Below, piece by piece: positions 17,727 to 27,300 of a stretch of 64,000 bases of DNA. Position 1 is the first letter of the stretch. Each line of letters opens with the position of its first letter. Position numbers and translations under genes: made by a program. This DNA comes from Bacteroidota bacterium (GTDB taxonomy: Bacteria > Bacteroidota > Bacteroidia > Chitinophagales > Chitinophagaceae), in assembly GCA_016866355.1 (NCBI GenBank), contig VGMN01000006.1, positions 1 through 64,000 of the forward strand, read 5' to 3'. The notes under the pieces were generated by a model. That model did no database searches. It was not told where the DNA came from and saw nothing but the letters and a program-made list of their open reading frames with translations.

Positions 17727-18956
17727 CTAGTAAAGCAATCTGGATTTGATTGTACCAGGAACCTTTTTTAAAAGGGATTGGGCCTTAGCCGACAATTTAC
17801 TATCAATATCAAGCACAACATATCCTATCAAAACATTGGTTTTCAAGTATTGACCAACAATATTTATATTATTACTTGAAAGGGCAGTATTGATAGCTGA
17901 TAAAACCCCTGGCGTGTTACGATGTATGTGCAATAAGCGGTGGGCGCCTTCTTGTGGCGGAAGCGCCAAAGCGGGAACAGTATGCGATCCATAGCTTATC
18001 CCTTTTTCTAGATAATTAAAAAGCTTATTGCTGACATCCTCACCAATATTCTGTTGCGCTTCTTCGGTACTGCCACCAATGTGAGGAGTCAATAAAACAT
18101 TGGGGAGATCTTGTAAAGGGCTTTTAAAATAATCACCATTCTTTTCTGGTTCGTCAGGGAAAACATCAATGGCTGCTCCTCCCAATAATTCCTCCCGTAA
18201 AGCTTTTTCTACAGCCACTAAATCAACCACCTCTCCACGTGCAAAATTGATCAAAATAGACCCTTTCTTGAAACTCTTTAAAAGTTGTCCACTAATGAGG
18301 TTTTCCGTTTGTCGTGTAGCCGGTATATGAAGCGTAACAATATCAGACTGACTCACCAGATCCTTGAGACTCTTTTTTTCTATCGCATTCCCTAATGGTA
18401 ATTTCTTCTCAATGTCATAATACAAAACACGCATGCCCAATGCCTCCGCCAAAACACTCACCTGACTTCCAATATTACCATACCCAATTATTCCTATGGT
18501 TTTCCCTCTTAATTCATAGCTGTTTTTTGCGTCTTTGTGCCAAAGACCTGCATGAGCCGCTTTATTTTTTTCCGGGATTCGCCTTATTAGCATAATGGCT
18601 GCACCAATAACCAACTCAGCAACAGACCGAGTATTTGAATACGGGGCATTAAATACCGCCACCCCTCGGCTGGTGGCCGCGGAAATATCTACCTGATTAA
18701 CACCAATACAAAAACATCCGATTGCTTGTAATTTTTGAGCAGCTTCTAATACAGATTTAGTGATGTTGGTTTTTGAACGAATGCCCAGAATATGAACATC
18801 ACGTATAGCATCCATAAGCTGTTTCTCAGACAATGCTTTACTGATTCGTTCTGTCTGCACATACCCATGTTGTTTAAATCCACGAACAGCTGCTTCGCTG
18901 ATATTTTCAAGAAATAAAATCTTTATTTTTTCTTTAGGATAACTGGTCAAAGACAT
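17727..18956 (-). CDS. serA: D-3-phosphoglycerate dehydrogenase
   Basis: A 409-residue NAD-dependent 2-hydroxyacid dehydrogenase catalysing the first step of serine synthesis. The nucleotide-binding loop is GIIGYGNIGSQVSVLAEALG; catalytic residues lie in NFARGEVVD (Arg), FPDEPEKNGD (Glu) and LTPHIGGSTEEAQ (His). The last 75 residues (LHIHRNTPGVLSAINTALSS onward) form an ACT-type regulatory domain, matching the E. coli-like class that binds serine; feedback inhibition is therefore inferred. The ATG at 18956 is used because an in-frame ATG at 19052 adds 32 unrelated residues and overlaps the divergent hydrolase gene. A perfect -7 box lies 7 bases before this ATG. Confidence 0.93.
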   Translation of the reverse strand: MSLTSYPKEKIKILFLENISEAAVRGFKQHGYVQTERISKALSEKQLMDAIRDVHILGIRSKTNITKSVLEAAQKLQAIGCFCIGVNQVDISAATSRGVAVFNAPYSNTRSVAELVIGAAIMLIRRIPEKNKAAHAGLWHKDAKNSYELRGKTIGIIGYGNIGSQVSVLAEALGMRVLYYDIEKKLPLGNAIEKKSLKDLVSQSDIVTLHIPATRQTENLISGQLLKSFKKGSILINFARGEVVDLVAVEKALREELLGGAAIDVFPDEPEKNGDYFKSPLQDLPNVLLTPHIGGSTEEAQQNIGEDVSNKLFNYLEKGISYGSHTVPALALPPQEGAHRLLHIHRNTPGVLSAINTALSSNNINIVGQYLKTNVLIGYVVLDIDSKLSAKAQSLLKKVPGTIKSRLLY

Positions 18957-18963
18957 AGTACAA

Positions 18964-18999
18964 CAAATATACCTATAAAAAGAGGAGTCCCTACCTTTG
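18964..18999. promoter_or_regulatory. Divergent promoters serA / serine hydrolase
   Basis: Minus-strand 18971-18964 reads TATATTTG, 7 bases before the serA ATG. Plus-strand 18992-18999 reads TACCTTTG, a few bases before the hydrolase start. Both match TAnnTTTG perfectly and lie 20 bases apart. The TTG at 18997 that would extend the hydrolase frame sits inside the plus-strand box. Confidence 0.5.
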
Positions 19000-19005
19000 G
19001 CACGC

Positions 19006-20184
19006 TTGAAAAAGATACCTGCTAACCCTATAGTGACAGTGCTGCTTTTCACTGTAATCAGTACCTTTTATTCTTGTAATTGGGAGAAGAATAGGGTCTC
19101 CTATCCTCTCCCCTATATAGCCCCTCCTCTACTTTCCATACCCGCTAGTGAAAAACAGCAATTAAGCGCACGTATTGCATTGTATTTTCAAGAATCCTTG
19201 CTCCGATTTCAAGGTCTCTTTAGCGGAGGTATTATAGTAGCTAAAGGTGGAAACATTCTATTTGAACATTACGCAGGTTATGCTGACTATCCTACTAAAA
19301 CGAGACCGCTGCAAGAGGAAACACCCCTTCATATAGCCTCCACTAGCAAAACGTTTACTGCCATTGCTATTCTTCAATTAATAGAACAACAGAAACTTTC
19401 ATTAGAAGACAACGTTGAACAATTCTTCTCAACATGGCCCTATCCAGGAATTACAGTAAAACAGCTACTCACTCATCGAAGTGGTTTGCCAAATTATGTT
19501 TACTTCATGGAACCCCCTACGGTTGGAAGCATTCCTTACACCAATGAAGATGTAATCAACTGGATGATTACAAACAGGCCTGCACTTCATGCCAAACCCG
19601 ATACCCGTTTTGAGTATTGTAATACCAATTACCTACTGCTCGCTTCGATCATTGAAAAAGTGGCTGGCCATACCTATCCTGAATTTCTACGTCGTTCGCT
19701 TTTTGATTATTTGGGAATGAAAAACACATTTGTATACCAAGCAAAAGATACAAACAGGGCTACGCCCTCTTACGCAAACGGAAATCGTCAATGGCCCCTG
19801 GATCATCTTGACTTAACCTTTGGCGATAAAAATATATATAGTACACCTCGAGATTTATTAAAATGGGACCAGGCTTTATATACTCAACAACTTGTCAGGG
19901 ACTCCTTGCTGGCTCTAGCCTTTTCACCGTATAGTTTCGAAAAGCCAGGACAAAATAATTACGGGTTAGGATTTCGATTAAAATTGTTGCCAAATCAAAA
20001 AAAAGTAATTTATCATTTTGGACGCTGGCATGGAAACAACGCCGCGTTTGCCCGATTAACGGACGAACAAGTGACCGTGATAATTTTGAGTAATAGGTTT
20101 AACCGTCAGATTTATACAGCTGCCAGCAGGTCTTATTCTTTGTTTGGTCCTTACGGAGGTGATCATCAACGTGACGAAGAATAG
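19006..20184 (+). CDS. Serine hydrolase of the beta-lactamase class C / PBP4* family, lipoprotein
   Basis: A 392-residue predicted lipoprotein: a hydrophobic N-terminus (PIVTVLLFTVISTFYSC) ends in a lipobox-like Cys. The beta-lactamase fold carries the nucleophile motif STSK (in HIASTSKTF), the tyrosine motif YCN (FEYCNTNY) and a weak third motif HFGRWHG in place of KTG. Such enzymes are usually esterases or D-aminopeptidases; resistance activity is unlikely. The start is uncertain: the TTG at 18997 lies inside the promoter box, leaving the TTG at 19006 as the most plausible, only 6 bases downstream of that box. It is divergent from serA. Confidence 0.8.
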   Translation: MKKIPANPIVTVLLFTVISTFYSCNWEKNRVSYPLPYIAPPLLSIPASEKQQLSARIALYFQESLLRFQGLFSGGIIVAKGGNILFEHYAGYADYPTKTRPLQEETPLHIASTSKTFTAIAILQLIEQQKLSLEDNVEQFFSTWPYPGITVKQLLTHRSGLPNYVYFMEPPTVGSIPYTNEDVINWMITNRPALHAKPDTRFEYCNTNYLLLASIIEKVAGHTYPEFLRRSLFDYLGMKNTFVYQAKDTNRATPSYANGNRQWPLDHLDLTFGDKNIYSTPRDLLKWDQALYTQQLVRDSLLALAFSPYSFEKPGQNNYGLGFRLKLLPNQKKVIYHFGRWHGNNAAFARLTDEQVTVIILSNRFNRQIYTAASRSYSLFGPYGGDHQRDEE

Positions 20185-20238
20185 TTATTAATGCTCCCTT
20201 TTTGCAGAACTTCATTATTGTATTACAGCAATGCAATT

Positions 20239-20376
20239 ATGAAAGTTGATCTTGATTCTTTACAAAAAAACAAAAAGGTTGTTGAACTACTCACTTCTCA
20301 AGTGATTCGTGAACTATTTAATACTAAATTAGTTGATTCATTAGGGTCTGCCTGGAAAGAATTGATTACTAAGTAG
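20239..20376 (+). CDS. Possible 45-residue hypothetical protein
   Basis: A small frame between the serine hydrolase and the pyrophosphatase genes. From the ATG at 20239 it encodes a charged, probably helical peptide (MKVDLDSLQKNKKVVELL and then TSQVIRELFNTKLVDSLGSA). Third positions and residue composition look coding-like, with no rare-codon runs. I do not recognise it. An in-frame ATG at 20191 would add 16 less convincing residues. Existence as a protein is uncertain; conservation in relatives would decide. Confidence 0.35.
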   Translation: MKVDLDSLQKNKKVVELLTSQVIRELFNTKLVDSLGSAWKELITK

Positions 20377-20449
20377 TAGCTGAAAAAAAGAAGCCTTACA
20401 ACACCTGAAATTACCTACCTGAAATCCTAATTTTTACAGCCCCTATACC

Positions 20450-20457
20450 TATCTTTG
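20450..20457 (+). promoter_or_regulatory. Pyrophosphatase gene -7 promoter element
   Basis: TATCTTTG is a perfect TAnnTTTG match 84 bases before the ATG at 20542. The TTG that begins the longest reading frame (20455) is inside this box, so translation cannot start there. The rest of the 357-base gap before the gene holds only the possible small ORF at 20239-20376. Confidence 0.5.
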
Positions 20458-20541
20458 CCGGCCGGCGAAAAGGGGGCAATATTCCCCATTTCCCGTTATT
20501 TTAATCAGAACACATTAAACCGAACTGCAGAAATTTTTAGT

Positions 20542-22782
20542 ATGGAAAAACTGATTTATTTGGTGCCATTATCGGGTCTAATCGGACTGATGTACACCCT
20601 TATTAAATTCAACTGGGTATCCAAGCAAGATGCGGGTACTGACCGTATGAAAGAAATCAGCAATTACATTGCTGAGGGAGCCATGGCTTTTTTGAAGGCT
20701 GAGTGGAAAATTCTTGGCTATTTTGTAGTTATCGTAGCCATACTGCTGGCCTTGATGGCAAGCAGTAACCCACATTCTCACTGGTCAATATCCATTGCTT
20801 TCATTGTTGGAGCCGTTTTTAGTGCTACTGCTGGATATATAGGAATGAAAGTGGCAACTAAAGCCAATGTCCGTACAGCTCAAGCAGCCAGAACGAGTTT
20901 AAGCAAAGCCTTACGCGTATCCTTTACAGGTGGCGCAGTGATGGGATTAGGTGTATCTGGATTAGCCGTGCTAGGTTTGGGAAGTTTATATATTATTTTA
21001 AAACAATTATTTGCTGCCGATGTTGCTGTAGGATCCGATGAGATGATTCGTACTATTGAGGTACTAACTGGCTTTTCACTTGGTGCTGAGTCAATTGCTT
21101 TATTTGCACGTGTGGGTGGAGGTATTTACACTAAAGCTGCCGATGTAGGGGCTGATTTGGTAGGTAAAGTTGAAGCCGGTATTCCTGAGGATGATCCAAG
21201 GAATCCCGCTACAATTGCAGATAACGTGGGAGATAATGTGGGGGATGTTGCCGGTATGGGTGCGGACTTGTTTGGATCTTATGTGGCAACTGTTCTAGCA
21301 ACCATTGTACTAGGTCAACAAACCGTAGTAGTTTTTGGTACTGATTTATTAGGTGGGTACTCTCCTATCATACTTCCTATGCTTATTGCAGGTGTTGGAA
21401 TTCTTTTTTCCATTGCAGGTACTTGGTTTGTTCGAGTAAGTGATGCAGCAGGTATCAATACAGACAATGTGCAAAAAGCACTGAATATGGGAAATTGGGG
21501 TTCCATTGTTTTAACTGCCATTGCCTCTGCCGGTCTGGTTTACTTTGTTTTACCTGAAGCAATGGAACTTCGTGGATTTATTTTTACGAAGTGGGGTGTA
21601 TTAGGAGCAATCGGTGTTGGTTTATTAGTTGGTGCCTTAATGAGCATCATCACTGAGTATTACACAGCCATGGGCAAGCGACCTGTACTCTCAATCATTC
21701 GCCAATCTTCAACAGGACACGCTACCAATGTGATTGGAGGTTTAGCAGTTGGAATGGAATCAACCTTCCTCCCCATTTTGGTATTGGCAGGTGGTATTTA
21801 CGGATCTTATCTTTTTGCGGGTTTATATGGTGTGGCTATAGCTGCTGCTGGTATGATGGCTACTACTGCCATGCAATTGGCCATTGACGCCTTTGGTCCT
21901 ATTGCTGACAATGCAGGTGGAATTGCAGAAATGAGTGAGTTGCCTAAAGAAGTCCGTGAAAAAACTGACGTGTTAGATGCCGTAGGTAACACTACAGCTG
22001 CTACTGGAAAAGGATTTGCCATTGCCTCAGCAGCTTTAACAGCCTTAGCACTTTTTGCCGCATTCGTTGGTGTAGCAATGCCCAATAATCAACATATAGA
22101 TATTTACAAAGCTGATGTTTTAGCTTCTTTATTTGTTGGGGGCATGATTCCTTTGTTATTTTCTTCATTAGCCATACGTGCTGTAGGAGAAGCTGCCATG
22201 AGCATGGTTGAGGAGGTGCGCAGACAATTCAGAAGTATTCCAGGCATTATGGAGGGCACAGGTAAACCTGAATATGATAAATGTGTAGCAATTTCTACTG
22301 AAGCTTCAATCAAGAAAATGATGCTTCCCGGTGCTATTACCATTGTATCACCGCTGCTTGTAGGATTTTTATTAGGGCCAGAGGCTTTAGGCGGATTCCT
22401 AGCCGGTGCTACCGTGAGTGGTGTACTGATGGGAATGTTCCAAAATAACGCAGGAGGTGCTTGGGATAATGCTAAAAAATCCTTTGAGAAAGGTGTAGAA
22501 ATCAACGGTGAAACTTTTTATAAAAAGTCAGAGCCCCATAAAGCTTCAGTAACAGGTGATACTGTTGGAGATCCTTTTAAAGACACCTCTGGTCCTTCTA
22601 TGAATATCTTGATCAAGTTGATGTCTATCGTATCATTGGTTATTGCGCCCACACTGGCACAATTAGAGGAGAAAAAGGAATTACCTCCCCCTCCACCACC
22701 CGTTTCTCAACCTGCTGGAAAATCGTTTCATTACGATCCTTTACATATCTTTATTGATGTAAATAATAACGATAATTGTTAA
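20542..22782 (+). CDS. hppA: Membrane-bound ion-translocating pyrophosphatase
   Basis: A 746-residue integral membrane pump with about 16 helices that couples hydrolysis of pyrophosphate to H+ and/or Na+ export. The canonical PPi-binding loop lies near residues 200-246 ([20 protein letters not shown], then [17 protein letters not shown]). The segment [18 protein letters not shown] (about 480) has Ala after NTT, the state of K+-dependent enzymes (Lys marks the K+-independent class). Ion specificity depends on a membrane Glu that I cannot place reliably. The tail is unusual: after the last helix there is a charged and proline-rich extension ([19 protein letters not shown]) ending in VNNNDNC. 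Transcription ends at a strong hairpin 25 bases downstream. Confidence 0.95.
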   Translation: MEKLIYLVPLSGLIGLMYTLIKFNWVSKQDAGTDRMKEISNYIAEGAMAFLKAEWKILGYFVVIVAILLALMASSNPHSHWSISIAFIVGAVFSATAGYIGMKVATKANVRTAQAARTSLSKALRVSFTGGAVMGLGVSGLAVLGLGSLYIILKQLFAADVAVGSDEMIRTIEVLTGFSLGAESIALFARVGGGIYTKAADVGADLVGKVEAGIPEDDPRNPATIADNVGDNVGDVAGMGADLFGSYVATVLATIVLGQQTVVVFGTDLLGGYSPIILPMLIAGVGILFSIAGTWFVRVSDAAGINTDNVQKALNMGNWGSIVLTAIASAGLVYFVLPEAMELRGFIFTKWGVLGAIGVGLLVGALMSIITEYYTAMGKRPVLSIIRQSSTGHATNVIGGLAVGMESTFLPILVLAGGIYGSYLFAGLYGVAIAAAGMMATTAMQLAIDAFGPIADNAGGIAEMSELPKEVREKTDVLDAVGNTTAATGKGFAIASAALTALALFAAFVGVAMPNNQHIDIYKADVLASLFVGGMIPLLFSSLAIRAVGEAAMSMVEEVRRQFRSIPGIMEGTGKPEYDKCVAISTEASIKKMMLPGAITIVSPLLVGFLLGPEALGGFLAGATVSGVLMGMFQNNAGGAWDNAKKSFEKGVEINGETFYKKSEPHKASVTGDTVGDPFKDTSGPSMNILIKLMSIVSLVIAPTLAQLEEKKELPPPPPPVSQPAGKSFHYDPLHIFIDVNNNDNC

Positions 22783-22806
22783 GAGTCTAATCATAACCAT
22801 TACATA

Positions 22807-22839
22807 AGTCCTACTGTTTCTACAGTAGGGCTTTTTTTT
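22807..22839 (+). terminator. Intrinsic terminator after the pyrophosphatase gene
   Basis: An 8-bp perfect stem (CCTACTGT at 22810-22817 with ACAGTAGG at 22822-22829), extendable to 11 bp with one G-T pair, is followed by eight T residues. Confidence 0.92.
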
Positions 22840-22878
22840 GGTATTTGGAAAATCGTAGCTTCAGGAATATTAATTCAT

Positions 22879-23274
22879 ATGCCCCCACCCCTAAATACAG
22901 GAAAGCCAACTGAGAGCGAACTGGAAATCCTTTCCATATTATGGGAAAAAGGGGAAGCCACTGTTGCTGAGGTGCACACCTCACTTTCGGCTTATAAAAA
23001 AACAGGATATACCACCACATTGAAACTACTTCAGTTGATGCTTTTCAAAGGACTAGTGACCAGAAAAGAAATTGGTAGAAAGCATAGTTATTGGCCTACC
23101 ATTGATAAGAATAGTTTATCAATAGGATTGACAGACCGATTGGTGGGGTACCTGTTTAATGGATCTCCTGCTCAATTAGCCATGACAGCTATTCAATCAA
23201 CTACTTTTGAATGCAGCCAAGAGGACCTGTTAAAGTTGCAGCAATTAGTAGAAAAGCAACTTGGTAAAAAATAG
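22879..23274 (+). CDS. BlaI/MecI/CopY-family transcriptional repressor
   Basis: A 131-residue winged-helix regulator. TESELEILSILWEKGEATVAEVH and the recognition segment TGYTTTLKLLQLMLFKGLVTRK, followed by YWPTIDKN, match the BlaI fold; the C-terminal helices (FECSQEDLLKLQQLVEKQL) would dimerise. Members normally repress an operon containing a membrane sensor peptidase (BlaR1/M56), which cleaves the repressor. No M56 gene is adjacent: the next gene is on the other strand. It is therefore an orphan here, and its target and inducer are unknown. Confidence 0.85.
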   Translation: MPPPLNTGKPTESELEILSILWEKGEATVAEVHTSLSAYKKTGYTTTLKLLQLMLFKGLVTRKEIGRKHSYWPTIDKNSLSIGLTDRLVGYLFNGSPAQLAMTAIQSTTFECSQEDLLKLQQLVEKQLGKK

Positions 23275-23284
23275 GTAGCTAATT

Positions 23285-24358
23285 TTAGTAACAGCGTGGG
23301 CAGGCCTCGCTGTATTTATTTCCAAGTAAAAATCCAATTACTAGTTCGTGTGTTCCGTTATGGAAAGGAGATAAAATATTCGCCCCCCTATTTCTAATTA
23401 AATCTCCGTTAATGGGAAGATCATAGGAATAACTAAGTGTAACCCGATTTCCCATATTTAATCCTAACATTCCCGCATAACTATCTCTAAATCGATAACT
23501 ACCTCCTACCCACAATACATCCCGATATTGAAGTTTGGCATTAAACTCAGGTTGTAATCCATTACGGCTACTTCCCTTGATATACTTAGCCATAATGGAG
23601 GGTATTACATTAAAATCTTCGCCTAACATAAATCGATATCCCGCCGTTAAAAATAAGTGAGGAATCAATTTGCTTTTAGTAAGAATAGATGGATCATCAT
23701 TAACAAAACTGACTGTTTGAGGGATAATCTGCTGCGCTGAAAATCCTATAAAATAACTACGTGCATATAACCAAATACCGGCAGCCATTTGAGGACGAAT
23801 CTTTCTTAATTCTCCAGTCAGCACGGATCCAAAAGCTGGATCAGAGGGATCTCCAAATCCAGAAAAATCATGATTTGTTCTATCAATTCGTATAGTCGTT
23901 AATCCCGCAGACAAACCTGCAGAAATATTAGTAGTGGGGTTAAGGCCCAAGTGGTAAGCATATGATGCAGCAGCTGATAAAAAGTTAAAGCTGCCTGTCT
24001 TATCATTAATGACACTGACCCCAACACCATGATGCGGTTCAGCTGCCGTATAGTTTTCCCAGTACGCTTTACCACGTGGATTATTTCCAGGCACCCCAAA
24101 TGAAGTTGAACTAAGCCGATAGTCATTTTTTCCTAACGGAGCATGTAAGGTTATATAGGTTGTACGTGGGGCACCTTTGAGACCTACCCACTGATCCCTT
24201 CCCGAAACCTTCAGGTCCCCATAATTATCAATTCCAGCAATAGCAGGATTGATTATAAAAGGGTTTATGACATATTGTGTATAATGAGGCCGTTGCTGCG
24301 CATAGGTAGGCAACAGCGCTAACAACAATATCGATACTATTAATAATTTAACTCTCAT
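23285..24358 (-). CDS. PorP/SprF family type IX secretion system membrane protein
   Basis: A 357-residue outer-membrane beta-barrel-like protein with a signal peptide (LLIVSILLLALLPTYAQQ). Family features are RPHYTQYVINPFIINPAIAG at the mature N-terminus and GRDQWVGLKGAPRTTYITLH, followed by many short amphipathic strands. In Flavobacterium, SprF is needed for surface export of the adhesin SprB, and SprF paralogues are typically encoded beside proteins with type B C-terminal signals. The gene lies 1 base downstream of the 1937-residue type B protein, so it probably serves as that protein's dedicated export or surface partner. Confidence 0.9.
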   Translation of the reverse strand: MRVKLLIVSILLLALLPTYAQQRPHYTQYVINPFIINPAIAGIDNYGDLKVSGRDQWVGLKGAPRTTYITLHAPLGKNDYRLSSTSFGVPGNNPRGKAYWENYTAAEPHHGVGVSVINDKTGSFNFLSAAASYAYHLGLNPTTNISAGLSAGLTTIRIDRTNHDFSGFGDPSDPAFGSVLTGELRKIRPQMAAGIWLYARSYFIGFSAQQIIPQTVSFVNDDPSILTKSKLIPHLFLTAGYRFMLGEDFNVIPSIMAKYIKGSSRNGLQPEFNAKLQYRDVLWVGGSYRFRDSYAGMLGLNMGNRVTLSYSYDLPINGDLIRNRGANILSPFHNGTHELVIGFLLGNKYSEACPRCY

Positions 24359-24359
24359 T

Positions 24360-27300
24360 TTATCTTATAATATCTACGTAACCAGCTTTCTTTTTTCGAC
24401 CATTTTTAGGATCTATTACATAGTAATAGGTGCCAACGGGAACTTCTTTTCCATTTACTTTCCCATCCCAAGGTGTACCATATCCAAGTGATCGGAATAT
24501 CAGGTATCCATATCGATTGACTACCTCAACCGTACAACCAGGATAACTATCAAGATATGGGATTACCCAAGTATCATGAATACCGTCTCCATTTGGAGAG
24601 AAAATATTTGGAACCGGTGGATCCTTAAGGACTTTAATAAACATAGAACTAGTATCACTACACCCTTTGTTAGTTGTAACTGTCAGTAAATACGTTATAT
24701 CATCAGGAGGGCGCGCAATGGGATCTAATCGAGTTGGATCATCCAAATAAGTAGGAGGCGTCCATGCAAATGTCACAGGCATGGGATAATTATTAGGTGG
24801 AGTAATCTGCACCTGACCTCCTTCCAACATTAACTTATCTGGCCCTGCATCAGCATCCGGATAACCATTTACGAACACAGTTTTGGTGGCTACATTACTA
24901 CTACAACCAAAGCTATTAATAATGTAATGGCTAATGGTATAGGTACCGGTATCAGCATAAGTATAAGAAAAGCTGCTGAGTGTTCGAATGGAAGCATCTC
25001 CCATGTTCCAATGATATTGTGCTATTGTTCCGTCTGCGCCATTGCTAGTGCTAGTAAACAAGAATGGACTTCCTATACATACATCAATAAAGTCTGTGGT
25101 AAAAGATGCCTGCGGTTGTGGGTGAATGGTATTTAAAATAATGGTAGTATCATGTATACAGCCTTGTGCAGTGGTAACCTCTAGGTTCACATTATAGGGG
25201 CCTAAATTAACATAGACGTGTGCCGGATCTATAGCTGTAGAATTATTTACTACTCCACTGCCTGGGTCACCAAAATCCCATAAATACGTTAAGGTGGCAG
25301 GAGTTCCATTAGGAACAGTTGACAAATTAGTAAACTGAATAGTTGCATTAGGTAAACAACTAATAGCAGGAAAACTAAAGTTCGGCCTTGCTAAAGGATT
25401 AACCGTAACAGGAATAATTTTATCCGCACTTACACAGCCATTAGAAGTTACCACATTCAATTTGATGTTGAACGTACCATACGTATTAAAAGTGTGTGTG
25501 AATGGAGCGTTGGTAGTATTCACCTGCACCGGTGAGCCATCTGCAAAATTCCAACGCCATTCAACTATGGTTCCTTCAGAAGAAGTTGAATTATCTGTAA
25601 AAGTTACAGGCTGTTTCTCACAGACAGGACTAGACGTAACGCTGTAATCAGCCAGGGCACGCTCCCATACTTTAATTGTTTGTGTAGCGCTATCCTTACA
25701 ACTTCCAGTAGAGGATGTGTAAACATATTTGATAGTGTGAATGCCCGCTCCCGCTACGGCTGGAGAGAACAAGCCGCTAGTAGTGACACCTGGGCCAGTA
25801 AAAGCAAAAGTCCCCGGTACGTTCCCCGTTTCAGTTGCTTGTGTAATTTGATACGCAGTAGCATCAAAACAAATGTTGGGGATAGAAGTAAACTGAACAG
25901 CAGGTGCAGCGTTGACAGTTACAGTTGTCAATTTTTCATTCATACATACGCCACCCGAAAATGCGCGATACCTGATTTGATACGTTCTTGTGAGTGGACT
26001 TTGGAAATTAGGATAGCGATGACTATAAACCCGTCCAAATACAGGATTATTGTCCGTGTACATAATCGTTGGACTTCCAATATTATCCCACCAAATCTCT
26101 ACTTTAGTAATAACTCCAGGGAATACAGTAGAAGCATCCGTAATTCGAACTGAGTCGTTCGCACACAAGTTAGCCGGCTGATTTACACTAAAATTAGCCA
26201 CAGGAAAACTACCATTTACCACAAGCTGTTGCAAAATAGTATCACGGCAAGACTGATTACTAGTTACAATCAACGAGACCTGGTAACTCCCTACTGCTGT
26301 GTAGCTATGTGGAGGATTTTGTAAAGTAGAAGTATTGGCATTAGTAGGTGGCGTTGCATTAGGATCTCCAAAATTCCATAACCAAGCTGTTATAGTAGAA
26401 GGAGTGGCAACGCTACTAGTATCTGTAAACTGTGCATAGGTATCATTGAGGCAAACTTCAGGGATTATAAAACCGGCATTGGGTTTAGGATGCACTAGCA
26501 AGCCTGGTAATACATTAGTACTCACGCAACCGTTGGAAGTTGTAACAGTTAGTGTTACATTAAAAGTACCAGCTGTAGAAAAAAAGTGAGCTGGATTTTG
26601 CTGTGAAGAGGTATTTAAACTACCACTTACTGGGTCATTAAAATTCCATTGCCAAGCTGTAAGAGTGCCAACATTAGGAGTAGATTGATCAGTAAAACTT
26701 ATGACTCCCTCCTGGCAAACCGGGCTATTAGTAGCATAAGCAGCAGTTGGAAGTGGCCATACAGTGACAGACACAGTTCCCGACTGAAGTTGGGTACAAG
26801 TAGTACTGCTGGCATCTTTTACACTTTGTAGCAAGTAGGTAAATGTACCGGCTGTTGATGTCGGAACACTCACGGTTACGCTGTTGCCAGTAATGGTAGT
26901 GACATTTTGTATAGCACCCCCATTTATAGTGTAAGAGAATGTGTAAGGAGCTGTAGCCCCTGCTCCAGTAAATGTAATTTGTGGTTCAGTTGCATTAAGA
27001 CAAACACTGGTCGAGCCTGCAATTGTAGCCGTTGGAAGTGGATTGACTGTTACAACTGCTGTCCCAGTTGCATTTTGTGTACAGGTAGATCCATTTGCAT
27101 CTGTAACAGTGAGTAAACTATAGGTAAACGTCCCAGCTGTAGAAGTTGGGGCAGCAACCGCCACACTGTTACCCGTAGTGGTGGTGATTGTTTGTGTAGC
27201 ACCCCCATTTATGGTGTAGGTAAATGTAAATGCAGCATCCCCGTCAGCACCTGTAAAGGTTAGCTGGGGTGCTGTGGCATTAACACATACGGCGGTTGTT

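Noticed and set aside
20455-20541. N-terminal extension of the pyrophosphatase beginning MPAGEKGAIF
   Set aside because: Its TTG lies inside a perfect -7 promoter box, so it would precede the transcript start; the ATG at 20542 matches the family.
21807-22505. Minus-strand frames of 92 and 133 codons inside the pyrophosphatase gene
   Set aside because: Alanine/proline-rich antisense of a conserved membrane protein; no family match and no start context.
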